A DNA stretch of 45,474 bases from Tsukamurella spumae (GTDB taxonomy: Bacteria > Actinomycetota > Actinomycetes > Mycobacteriales > Mycobacteriaceae). Under the pieces are notes generated by a model that was not told where the DNA came from, searched no databases, and worked only from the letters and a program-made list of their open reading frames with translations. Location of the stretch: assembly GCF_012396015.1 (NCBI RefSeq), contig NZ_JAAXOQ010000031.1, positions 1 through 45,474 on the forward strand. The letters are read 5' to 3'. This document shows positions 16,798-24,044 of this stretch, piece by piece (position 1 is the stretch's first letter; the number at the start of each line of letters is the position of its first letter). The translations under genes and the position numbers were made by a program.

Positions 16798-17532
16798 TCA
16801 CGGCGTCCAGCCGCCCCCCGGAAGTTCTTCGCAGGCGCTCCGCAGCGCCCTGCCGATCCGATGCGTGCTCCCCTCGGCCACCGCCATCCACGCCCCGGCA
16901 CCCGTCCCGCCCGCCGTGCGGACGACGATGCAACCACTCGGCGCGTCGATCACCGCGACCGCACCCGCACAACGGGATTCGCCCGCGTGCACCGTGAACT
17001 CGACGCTGCGCCGCGACTGTGTGAACACTCTCGCGATCAGTCGCGCGGGATCCGCCCCGACCCCGATCGCGCGGAGTCCCGCGGCGACGGCGGACGCGTC
17101 CCCCGCGCACAGGGCCTCCCTCCCCGGCGCGGCGGGAAAGGAGGCCGCGACAGCGGGATCCGCGGGTGCACCCGCGCCGAGGAGCGGCGCCACGAGCGCA
17201 CCGAGACGATCCGCGGAGCCATCGCAGTGCGGCAGGTCCACGGTCGCCGTACCCGCACTGCGGATCACCCGCGCCGTGCGCGGCCCCGAACGGGCGAGGC
17301 ACAGCCGCGACCCCAGCGCATCGGACGCGCGTCCTTCGATCCGCACCTCCGGTGCGGCGAGGACGCCCAGGGCCGCGAGCTCGTCGTCGTCCAGGACGGG
17401 ATCCGCCCCCGACTGCTCGGGCACCGGTCCGCCGGGTTCGACGGTGCGCCGCGGGTCCGGCGGCGTCCACAGCACGGGCGGCACCTCGGTACCGAACCGT
17501 GCCGTCAGCGCGGCCACCGCGTGCACGCTCAC
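16798..17532 (-). CDS. espG: EspG-like ESX secretion chaperone
   Basis: The 244-residue cytosolic protein resembles the EspG family (PF14011 type), chaperones that bind PE-PPE heterodimers and deliver them to their ESX system. Supporting features are the N-terminal LDDDELAALGVL helix, the central ARVIRSAGTATVDLPHCDG strand region, and the C-terminal GAWMAVAEGSTHRIGRALRSACEEL helix. It directly follows the PPE-like gene: its GTG start overlaps that gene's TGA (GTGA). A chaperone coupled to its presumed client fits the role. ESX-4 of M. tuberculosis has no EspG. Confidence 0.65.
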   Translation of the reverse strand: MSVHAVAALTARFGTEVPPVLWTPPDPRRTVEPGGPVPEQSGADPVLDDDELAALGVLAAPEVRIEGRASDALGSRLCLARSGPRTARVIRSAGTATVDLPHCDGSADRLGALVAPLLGAGAPADPAVAASFPAAPGREALCAGDASAVAAGLRAIGVGADPARLIARVFTQSRRSVEFTVHAGESRCAGAVAVIDAPSGCIVVRTAGGTGAGAWMAVAEGSTHRIGRALRSACEELPGGGWTP

Positions 17533-18500
17533 AGCTCCTCCACCAGGCTCTCGCCGTGCGCACCGAGCACCGCGGGCGCGGCGTGCACCACGAAGGCGTC
17601 CGGGGCGTCCTCGTCGCTCGCGGAGGGCACGGCCCCCGGCGTGTGTCCGGACGCGTGCTTCGCCGCCGCCCCGGCGGCCGCCGCACCCATGAGTCCCGCG
17701 GGCATCATCGGGAACCCACGACCACCTGCTGCGGCGTTGTTCCCCGCCGGCGCCGGCCGGGCGCCGGCGGAGGCCTGCTCACGCTGCAGGGCGCTCACGG
17801 GGAACGCGGACAGCGGCGTCGCCGGGACCCCGACACCACCGGCTCCGCGGCCCGCCCCGGTCCCGGTGCCGGTGCCGGTGCCGGTGCCGGATCGCTTGTC
17901 CTTACCCGGCTTCTCGCGCCCCGCGTCCGCCTTCGGCGGCGGGGCGAGATCCCAGGGCACCCGCAGCGGCTCCGCGGCGCGTTCGAAGCCCACCATCACG
18001 GCGGCGGCGGTGCCGTGCGCCTGCTGCTCGGCCCGTTCGGCGTCCACCGCGGCACCGACCAGCGCCGCCACCGCGGGCTCGGCACCGCCGGCGTCCGCGG
18101 CGGCCCGCGCGTTCTCCCGATCCGTGCGCATCCGCGTGGCGTCCGCCACCGAGGGCATCGCCCGCGCCGCCGTCTCGTAGGCGGACGCCTGGCCCGCGAG
18201 CTTCGCTGCGTACTCCGCGAGGTCGGCCGCGTGCCGGGCCAGCCAGCGTGCGTACTCCGGGAGGGGGCCGGTGCGCCGGGCATCGGTATCCGCGCGCCCC
18301 GTGTCCACCGCACCGTCGAGCTGCACGACGAGCCGATCGAGCTGGACCGCGGCGGCGCCGTACGCGGACGCGAGCCGCGCCGTCTCCTGCGCGGCAGTGG
18401 TGAGCGGCTGTGCGCCCGCGCCGCCCAACAGCTCGGTCGCGAGTCGCTCAGTGGGGCGGGAGTACCAGTCGACCCCCGTGAACCCCGGATCGCGCGGCAC
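17529..18500 (-). CDS. PPE-like ESX substrate
   Basis: The protein has 323 residues. The N-terminal part (GFTGVDWYSRPTERLATELLGGAGAQPLTTAAQE) followed by long alanine-rich helices to about residue 180 has the pattern of PPE-like domains in non-mycobacterial Mycobacteriales, without the literal Pro-Pro-Glu. The C-terminal half is low-complexity: a charged linker, a Thr-Gly repeat, and a Met/Gly/Ala stretch (GFPMMPAGLMGAAAAGA) before an acidic end. It starts at GTG 18500, two bases after the PE-like stop codon, and overlaps the EspG start. It should pair with the PE-like protein. Confidence 0.6.
   Translation of the reverse strand: MPRDPGFTGVDWYSRPTERLATELLGGAGAQPLTTAAQETARLASAYGAAAVQLDRLVVQLDGAVDTGRADTDARRTGPLPEYARWLARHAADLAEYAAKLAGQASAYETAARAMPSVADATRMRTDRENARAAADAGGAEPAVAALVGAAVDAERAEQQAHGTAAAVMVGFERAAEPLRVPWDLAPPPKADAGREKPGKDKRSGTGTGTGTGTGAGRGAGGVGVPATPLSAFPVSALQREQASAGARPAPAGNNAAAGGRGFPMMPAGLMGAAAAGAAAKHASGHTPGAVPSASDEDAPDAFVVHAAPAVLGAHGESLVEEL
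17863..17890. repeat. Hexanucleotide tandem repeat in the PPE-like gene
   Basis: CCGGTG is repeated four times plus a partial fifth copy. It encodes alternating Thr-Gly in the linker of the PPE-like protein. The 6-bp unit keeps frame, so slippage would change linker length without breaking the gene. Confidence 0.9.
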
Positions 18501-18502
18501 CG

Positions 18503-18814
18503 TCAGACCGCCAGACCGACGACCGCCGCGAGCTCCTCGTCACTGCGCTGGACGGCCGAGACGTGCCCGTTCACGGCCTCGCCGAGCCGGCGCAGATCGG
18601 CGGCGGCGGTCTCCGCGGCGCGGGACTGGGCCTCCCCCATCCGCCGCGCCGTGTTCGCCACCGCGACCGACACCTCGTCGCGCCCCGTGGCGGGCGGTGC
18701 GGCGTGCGCCGCGAACCGCTTCTGCGCGTTCTCGAGATCGACGACGATCCGCTCGATGCCGCGGGCGATCTCCCGCGCCTCGCGCGGATCCATGCTGAGC
18801 CTGGTACCTGTCAT
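18503..18814 (-). CDS. PE-like ESX substrate
   Basis: The 103-residue all-helical protein has a first helix (REAREIARGIERIVVDLENAQKRFAAHAAP), a turn with D46-E-V-S matching the DEVS motif of PE proteins, and a long second helix. It has no tyrosine, so the C-terminal YxxxD/E export signal typical of PE proteins is missing. ATG 18814 is chosen because it follows GGGGGGAG by 9 nt and sits about 30 bp below an ECF-type promoter. It is the first gene of PE-PPE-espG-esxU-esxT, and its order before the PPE-like gene supports the call. Confidence 0.6.
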   Translation of the reverse strand: MTGTRLSMDPREAREIARGIERIVVDLENAQKRFAAHAAPPATGRDEVSVAVANTARRMGEAQSRAAETAAADLRRLGEAVNGHVSAVQRSDEELAAVVGLAV

Positions 18815-18849
18815 GGTCGTGCACTCCCCCCGAAGTTCTTCCCTCATTC

Positions 18850-18879
18850 ATTAGACGCACCGGCCCCCGGCGCGGTTCC
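18850..18879 (-). promoter_or_regulatory. ECF sigma-type promoter of the PE-PPE-espG-esxU-esxT operon
   Basis: On the minus strand GGAACC (18879-18874), a 16-bp spacer ending GGCCGGTG, and CGTCTAAT (18857-18850) match the eccD promoter base for base in both boxes and in the last eight spacer bases. Transcription should begin about 30 nt before the PE-like start codon. Confidence 0.75.
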
Positions 18880-18885
18880 ACCCCG

Positions 18886-20241
18886 CTACAGGCGAAGTTC
18901 GACATCGGGCCCGGAAAGGTCGGCGGACGGCGATGCATCGCCCACCACCTGCGGCCCGACCAGCGGCAGATCCCCGAGCACCGCCTCGCCGTTGTCACTG
19001 GTGACGAGGTAGTCGGGCACCGAGTGCTCCGCCCCCGTGGCCCGGGCCCCCGCGGCGCCCGCCGCCCCCATCGGCATCATGCCGCCGCCCATCCCGGTGC
19101 GGGTCAGCACTTCCGAGGCGGGGACCGTACGCGCGCCGCCGTCGACGACGGGGGTGCGCGACACGGGCGTTCCCGAACTCGGCTGCGCCAGAGCGGCGGA
19201 CGCCGCGCCGAGGCCGGCGCCGGTGAGGCCGACGGCGCCTACGCCACCGCCGCCTCCGCCGGTACCCGCGCCCGCGCCGCCGGCGGTGCTGGTCGTGGCC
19301 ACCGGGAAGGCGTCCCGGTCGGCGTCGGGCGCGCGGGCCCCCTCGGGCTCCGCGGTCGAGTCGGCCGATCCGCCGATCGCCTCCGCCGCCGAGCTCGCCA
19401 CGCTCACGGCTGTTTTCACGGCACCCGAGACGGTGTCGGTGGCGAGCTTCGTCACGCCCGTGAGGGCGCCCGTGACCGCGGAGACGACGCCGGGCACGAT
19501 CGACGCAGCGGCCTGCGCCGCCGTCGTCGCCGCCGTCATCGGCGGCGCCGCCACCGGCACCTTGCGGCCCGCTGCGCCCACCTGCGCGCTGAGCCCCGAG
19601 AGCTGACTCTTCGTGCGCGCCACCACCTCCGTGGCGTGCGCCAGATGCTCCTCGGCGGCCGCTACCGCCGCCGCCTGCCCGGGCGGGAGCCAGAGCGACG
19701 GTCCGAGCGCCGCGATCACGGACATGAACGAGTCGATGATCGCCTGCAGCTCCGCCTCACCCGTGCCGACGACGGTGGCGGCCTCGCCGACGGCGGTGGA
19801 GAGCTCCGCGCCCTGCTCCGCGGCCAGACCCGTACCGGTCGCGGCCTCGAGCCCCTTGCCGGTGGCCGCCGTCGCCGCGGGTCCCTGCCATACCGAGGAG
19901 AGCTGCCCGAGGGCCTGCATCCCCGTCGACACCCCCTGCTCGAGCGCCTTCGACGCCCCGGACAGTGCCGCCGACGGGTCCAGCCCGCTGAAGCTGCCCG
20001 AACCGAAGGTGGACAGCAGATCCGTCATGGGTTTGACGAGGCCCGCCACGTCGAATCCCGGGAACTCCGGCGCCTCCGGCACGCCCTTCGGGGCGGGCGG
20101 AAGCTCCTGCTGCGGTGGCTTCTCCGGCGCTGTGGGCACCGGCGGCAGGCCCAGCGCGGCGAGGACCTCGTTCACCGGCCGGTCGAGCAGCGCCCGGATC
20201 GCCGGGTCGAGCCCGCCGTCCGGCGTCGCGGGTTCGGACAT
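18886..20241 (-). CDS. Large EspA/EspB-like ESX substrate with WXG motif
   Basis: The 451-residue protein begins with a Pro-rich segment (residues 30-60), followed by a helical domain containing the turn SSVWQGPAATAATGKG near residue 118, a WXG motif. Further Ala/Val-rich helices are followed by a glycine-rich linker (residues 325-345). The C-terminal GMGGGMMPMGAAGA and VPDYLVTSDNGEAVLGDLPLVGPQVVG tail is of a kind seen in EspA/EspE-like and PPE-like proteins of this order. It follows the EspC-like gene by 3 bp, as espC and espA pair in M. tuberculosis. Whether it is an exported effector or part of the machinery is not shown. Confidence 0.6.
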   Translation of the reverse strand: MSEPATPDGGLDPAIRALLDRPVNEVLAALGLPPVPTAPEKPPQQELPPAPKGVPEAPEFPGFDVAGLVKPMTDLLSTFGSGSFSGLDPSAALSGASKALEQGVSTGMQALGQLSSVWQGPAATAATGKGLEAATGTGLAAEQGAELSTAVGEAATVVGTGEAELQAIIDSFMSVIAALGPSLWLPPGQAAAVAAAEEHLAHATEVVARTKSQLSGLSAQVGAAGRKVPVAAPPMTAATTAAQAAASIVPGVVSAVTGALTGVTKLATDTVSGAVKTAVSVASSAAEAIGGSADSTAEPEGARAPDADRDAFPVATTSTAGGAGAGTGGGGGGVGAVGLTGAGLGAASAALAQPSSGTPVSRTPVVDGGARTVPASEVLTRTGMGGGMMPMGAAGAAGARATGAEHSVPDYLVTSDNGEAVLGDLPLVGPQVVGDASPSADLSGPDVELRL

Positions 20242-20244
20242 GGC

Positions 20245-20550
20245 CTACAACACCGCCGAGGTCAGTCCCGCGACATTCGCCACCTCAGTGGCACCGTAGG
20301 CCGCGACGGTGGCCGCCGAGGACGCAGCGATCCCGCCGTAGAGCACCGCCAGCTCCGCGACGGACTCGACGTGGACCGCCTGCGCCGCGGTGAAGGCCGC
20401 GAGGAAGTCCTGCCCGATCAGGCCCAAGGCCGGGTTCAGCGCCGCGACATTGGCCGCCGCGTCCACCGAACCCGCCGTCGCGACCGCCACCCCGATGCCG
20501 GCGTTGGCGGCGCCGAACGCCGCGATCGCCGAATTGACCGCCATGAACAT
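20245..20550 (-). CDS. EspC-like small ESX-associated protein
   Basis: The protein has 101 residues, or 99 if it starts at the second ATG (20544). The helical, alanine-rich sequence ALNPALGLIGQDFLAAFTAAQAVHVESVAELAVLYGG, followed by AAYGATEVA, has the pattern of the EspC family (PF10824 type), small ESX substrates. GGGGGAG lies 4 nt from the first ATG and 10 nt from the second, so the start is uncertain. It is preceded by an ECF-type promoter and followed 3 bp later by the large EspA/EspB-like gene. Confidence 0.55.
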   Translation of the reverse strand: MFMAVNSAIAAFGAANAGIGVAVATAGSVDAAANVAALNPALGLIGQDFLAAFTAAQAVHVESVAELAVLYGGIAASSAATVAAYGATEVANVAGLTSAVL

Positions 20551-20598
20551 CTTTCTCCCCCATCGTGTCCCCGGGCCCGGTGCGCGAGGCCCTCATCA

Positions 20599-20628
20599 AT
20601 TGGACGCACCAGCTCGGGAATCGGATCC
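20599..20628 (-). promoter_or_regulatory. ECF sigma-type promoter of the EspC-like operon
   Basis: On the minus strand GGATCC (20628-20623), a 16-bp spacer ending GGTG, and CGTCCAAT (20606-20599) form a variant of the promoter at eccD and the PE-like gene. The -35 differs at one base (GGATCC for GGAACC). The start codon lies about 50 bp downstream. Confidence 0.65.
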
Positions 20629-20659
20629 CGAAATCTTTTCGCGCCTCCGCGTCGCCCCC

Positions 20660-20962
20660 TCAGCCGGCCGCGATGTCGGCGTGGAAGCGCTCCATGACCG
20701 CCCCGCGGCGAGCCGCGACCTCGCGCGCCGCGACGGCACAGACGTCGACGATGCGCCGGCCGAGCGCGGCACCGTCGGACCTGCATGCCGACGAGGTAAG
20801 CGTGAGGCCGACCAGGGCGCAGACCCCGTCCAGCTCCACGCGGATCGCGCCGTCCGGGCTGGACACGGAGACCCGGACCTCGTCGAGCTCGATCCTGGTG
20901 CGGCGCAGCACCCGCAGCTGCTCGTGCGCGCGGGCCTCGATGCGGTCCATCTCCTCGCTCAT
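20660..20962 (-). CDS. YbaB/EbfC-family protein of the ESX locus
   Basis: The 100-residue protein has an N-terminal helix (MSEEMDRIEARAHEQLRVLRRTRIELDEVRV) followed by a strand set (VSVSSPDGAIRVELDGVCALVGLTL) and a C-terminal helix (LGRRIVDVCAVAAREVAARR), the fold pattern of YbaB/EbfC nucleoid-associated proteins. Such paralogues are common in ESX loci of this order. A DNA-binding role is not shown. It starts 4 bp after the stop codon of the preceding small gene, so it belongs to the operon led from 22492. Confidence 0.65.
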   Translation of the reverse strand: MSEEMDRIEARAHEQLRVLRRTRIELDEVRVSVSSPDGAIRVELDGVCALVGLTLTSSACRSDGAALGRRIVDVCAVAAREVAARRGAVMERFHADIAAG

Positions 20963-20966
20963 CGGC

Positions 20967-21260
20967 TCAGACCCGCCGCAGCCAGGTGCCGACCGCGTCG
21001 TCCGGCCGCTCCTGCGGAGCCGGCGGGTCCGGCAGACGCATCGCCCGGAGCACCTCCTCGGCGACGCCGGCGCGTTCGAGTTCGGCGCGGCGCCGGAGCC
21101 CCGCCGTGGTGGCGGCGTCCCGGCACAGCCGGACGATCGCGTCCGCGAGATCCTGCGGCTCGCGGCGCAGTTCGGTCCGCTCGATGGTGATGTGCAGCGG
21201 CGTGCCCTGGTCGTTCGCGCGCACCCGCAGCCCACCGTTGGTCGATGTGGCGATGGTCAT
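20967..21260 (-). CDS. Small conserved ESX-locus protein of unknown function
   Basis: The 97-residue protein reads from MTIATSTNGGLRVRANDQGTPLHITI through a helix (PQDLADAIVRLCRDAATTAGLRRRAELERAGV) to a proline-rich tail ending TWLRRV. The strand-then-helix layout echoes YbaB-like and EspH-like (DUF2694-type) proteins but I do not recognise a named family. GGGGGAG directly precedes ATG 21260. It lies 17 bp after the Rv3446c-family gene and 4 bp before the YbaB-like gene, so the three are one transcription unit. Confidence 0.6.
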   Translation of the reverse strand: MTIATSTNGGLRVRANDQGTPLHITIERTELRREPQDLADAIVRLCRDAATTAGLRRRAELERAGVAEEVLRAMRLPDPPAPQERPDDAVGTWLRRV

Positions 21261-21277
21261 CTCTCCCCCTTCATGAT

Positions 21278-22492
21278 TCATTCCTCCCGCACGGTGCCGA
21301 CGGCACGTTCGCACGCCCCCGCCAGCGGTGCCGCGGTACGCCCGGCCTCGCAGCCCACGCTGAGCTGCGCCGCCCCCGCGACGACCACGTACCAGTCCAC
21401 GAACCGTTCGGCATCGAGCTGCTCGCGGTAGCCGATCACCTCCCGCCCCGCGACCCGGGCGGCCGGGTTCAAGTCGGTGATCCTGCGGTCGCCGCGCCGG
21501 GCGAGGGCTGCCTCGAGATCCGCTGCCACCGCGGCGGCGTCCGACGGCGCCCGCAACCTGGTCCGCACCACGGTGACTCGGCGGCCGTCGTCGGCCTGCG
21601 CGAGCCTGCGGCCCGGGGCGGGTTCGGTGAGCGCCCAGCCCTGTGGGAGGTCGACGACGGCACCGTCGAAGGCGACGCGGACGAAGGTCTCCGCGGGCGG
21701 CACCGGCCGCTCCGGCGCGGACGGCGGCGTCCCGGGCAGGCACGCGACCGCGCCCACGGCGATCATCCCCACGGTGCCCGTTCCCGCGGCGACCAGCGGC
21801 CACACCCGGTGGCGCGGTTCTTCGGTCACGGAGACCGAGGATCGTGGGGGTTCGTGACCGATGTGCGCGGGCGTGGGCGCGGGCCCGGAGGCCGCGAGGG
21901 TCTCGAGCACCTCGGCCGGGTCCGTCCGGACCACACGCCAGAGCTTCTGCGCCGCCAGCGCGGCGCGGACGGCCTCGTAGACCTCGGGCGGACCGTCGAC
22001 CAGGGCCTGATCCACCCGGTCGTCGAGGACGGCGCGCACCGCCCGCACCGGATCCGGGTGCGACGAGGCGGCGACGGGACGCCAGGCCCCGTCGGTGGAT
22101 TCGAGGACGTGCGCCTGCGCCACCGGACCGCGGCACTCGAGGATCAGCGCCCGCCGGCAATCGAGGAGGCCACTCGCGCGGACGAGCGCCTCGGCGCGCG
22201 GGAGGACCTCCGCCGCGACGCCGAGGGATCCCGCGGCCGCTGCGACGAGGCTCCGGCGGGGTGCGCCGAAGACGCTGGGCGCCAGCACCGTCCAGCGGCG
22301 AGACGGCGCGCTGCCGCTCGCCGCATCGGCGAGCCACTGCGCCCACCGGCGGGTCGCCTCGGCGGGCGCCGTGAACTCGCCCGTGGCCGCCGGAGCGGCC
22401 AGGGCGTGCACGGCACCGTCGGGCCCGCGTACGTACCATTCATCCCCCGCGCAATCGATGAAACTGCGCTTCGGGTCCCCCAACCCGATCAT
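21278..22492 (-). CDS. Type VII secretion-associated protein, Rv3446c family
   Basis: The protein has 404 residues, close to the size of M. tuberculosis Rv3446c, the gene beside esxU in ESX-4. The N-terminal two thirds is a soluble domain with an actin-like feel (RRALILECRGPVAQAHVLE). A membrane segment lies near residues 229-252 (VWPLVAAGTGTVGMIAVGAVACL). The outer C-terminal domain (VRVAFDGAVVDLPQGWALTE to FVDWYVVVAGAAQLSVGCEAG and CERAVGTV) matches the conserved end of this family. ATG 22492 has no clear ribosome-binding site and lies 10 bp after the DedA stop codon. Its biochemical role is unknown. Confidence 0.7.
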   Translation of the reverse strand: MIGLGDPKRSFIDCAGDEWYVRGPDGAVHALAAPAATGEFTAPAEATRRWAQWLADAASGSAPSRRWTVLAPSVFGAPRRSLVAAAAGSLGVAAEVLPRAEALVRASGLLDCRRALILECRGPVAQAHVLESTDGAWRPVAASSHPDPVRAVRAVLDDRVDQALVDGPPEVYEAVRAALAAQKLWRVVRTDPAEVLETLAASGPAPTPAHIGHEPPRSSVSVTEEPRHRVWPLVAAGTGTVGMIAVGAVACLPGTPPSAPERPVPPAETFVRVAFDGAVVDLPQGWALTEPAPGRRLAQADDGRRVTVVRTRLRAPSDAAAVAADLEAALARRGDRRITDLNPAARVAGREVIGYREQLDAERFVDWYVVVAGAAQLSVGCEAGRTAAPLAGACERAVGTVREE

Positions 22493-22502
22493 GCGAGGGA
22501 GG

Positions 22503-23147
22503 TTAGCGCGCGGCGGTCTCCTGCGGAGCCGGTTCCGCGGATTCGCGTTTGCGGGCGCGGCGGCGGCTGATCACCGTGACGGCGATGGGGACGATGATCG
22601 TCAGCGCGGAGCCGATGAACAGCACCTCGAGGTGGTCGCGCAGCAGCGGGATCCCGCCGAGGAAGTAACCCAGCAGCACGATCCCGTCGCACCACAGGAT
22701 CGAGCCGAGCACCGAGAACAGCGTGAACCTGCGGTGATCCATCTTCGAGAAGCCCGCGAGCACCGGGACCAGCGTGCGGACGATGCCGATGAACCGCGCG
22801 AAGAGCACCGTGAAGGGGCCGTACCTGTCGAAGAAGGCGTAGGTCTTGTCCACCGGGTCCTGGCCGATGAAGCGCATAACCCTGCCGCGCATCACCTTCG
22901 GCCCCGCGTACCGGCCGAGCGCGTAACCGCACTGGTCGCCGAGGATCGCCGCGATCGGCAGGAACAGCAGCAGCTGCCAGAGGTGGGCGAAGGGCTGCGG
23001 CTGCGCCGCGAAGATGCCGGCGGTGAACAGGATCGAGTCACCCGGGAAGACGAACCCCACCAGCAGACCGGTCTCGATGAAGATCAGCAGCACCAGGCCG
23101 ATCAGGCCCGCGGAGCCGAGGAAGCCGGTGATGTCGAAAGGGTTCAC
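22503..23147 (-). CDS. DedA-family membrane protein
   Basis: The 214-residue protein has the DedA/SNARE-associated (VTT) pattern: ETGLLVGFVFPGDSILFTAG near the N-terminus, GDQCGYALGRYAG, the amphipathic FFDRYGPFTVLFARFIGIVRTLVPVLAG re-entrant segment with its conserved RF.P-like arginine, and a final membrane helix before a basic tail. DedA proteins scramble or flip lipids such as undecaprenyl phosphate and support envelope integrity. It starts at GTG 23147 with a weak ribosome-binding site and sits between truA and the ESX locus in the same direction. Nothing links it directly to ESX. Confidence 0.9.
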   Translation of the reverse strand: MNPFDITGFLGSAGLIGLVLLIFIETGLLVGFVFPGDSILFTAGIFAAQPQPFAHLWQLLLFLPIAAILGDQCGYALGRYAGPKVMRGRVMRFIGQDPVDKTYAFFDRYGPFTVLFARFIGIVRTLVPVLAGFSKMDHRRFTLFSVLGSILWCDGIVLLGYFLGGIPLLRDHLEVLFIGSALTIIVPIAVTVISRRRARKRESAEPAPQETAAR

Positions 23148-23216
23148 ACCAGCCGAGTATCCACGCGCCGGGCGTCGGAGCAGTGAACTGCGGGCGAACG
23201 GATCCGCAACCCGTCG

Positions 23217-24044
23217 TCAGTCGCCGCAGCAGCCGCCGGCGGCACCGTCGACCTCGCGCTTCTCCCGGGTGATCAGGTTGCGCTCGGCGAGCTCGTCGTC
23301 CGCGGGGTAGTCGACGCGCACCAGCGTCAGGCCGCAGGCGGCGGCGACGTTGATGGCGCTGGAACGCTCGCGCTCGTCGAGGAGCCCGGCGACCCAGTCG
23401 GCGGACCGTCGGCCCTCCCCGACCGCGGCGACGGCCCCGACGAGGGAGCGCACCATCGACCAGCAGAAGGCGTCGGCGGAGACCTGCGCGGTGAACACCC
23501 CGTCGGCGTCCTGCGACCACGAGAACCGCTGCAACTCGCGGACCGTCGTCGCGCCCTCGCGGCGGCGACAGAAGGCGGCGAAGTCGTGCAGGCCGAGCAG
23601 GCGGTGGCTCGCCTCCTGCATCCGCGCCAGGTCGACGGGCCGCCGCCACGGCGCGGTGTCGCGGGCGCGCAGCGGGTTCGCGCCGAAGGGCGCATCGGTG
23701 AGGCGGTACTCGTAATGCCTGCGCAGCGCGGAGAAGCGCGCGTCGAACTCCGCGGGGGCGATGCCGACCGCGGTGACCCGGACGTCCTGAGGGAGCATCC
23801 GCGCGAGGCGGCGCACCAGGCCGTCGGGGATCAGCACCGGGTCCGGCAGGTCGAAGTGGGCCACCTGCCCCGTGGCGTGCACGCCCGCATCGGTGCGGCC
23901 CGCGACGGTGAGCTGCACGGCGGTCCGCAGCACCGTCGAGAGGTTCTCCTCCAGCACGCCGCACACCGTGCGCAGCCCGGGCTGGCGGGCCCAGCCGCTG
24001 AAGTCGGTGCCGTCGTAGGCGATGTCGAGGCGGTAGCGAGTCAT
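23217..24044 (-). CDS. truA: tRNA pseudouridine(38-40) synthase TruA
   Basis: This 275-residue enzyme isomerises uridines in the tRNA anticodon arm. The catalytic aspartate is D52 in [18 protein letters not shown]. Other signatures are [25 protein letters not shown], and [21 protein letters not shown]. In M. tuberculosis truA follows rplQ directly. Here the start ATG overlaps the stop of a GntR-TetR regulator gene (ATGA), so translation may depend on that upstream gene. A C-terminal GGCCGD tail is unusual but plausible. Confidence 0.95.
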   Translation of the reverse strand: MTRYRLDIAYDGTDFSGWARQPGLRTVCGVLEENLSTVLRTAVQLTVAGRTDAGVHATGQVAHFDLPDPVLIPDGLVRRLARMLPQDVRVTAVGIAPAEFDARFSALRRHYEYRLTDAPFGANPLRARDTAPWRRPVDLARMQEASHRLLGLHDFAAFCRRREGATTVRELQRFSWSQDADGVFTAQVSADAFCWSMVRSLVGAVAAVGEGRRSADWVAGLLDERERSSAINVAAACGLTLVRVDYPADDELAERNLITREKREVDGAAGGCCGD

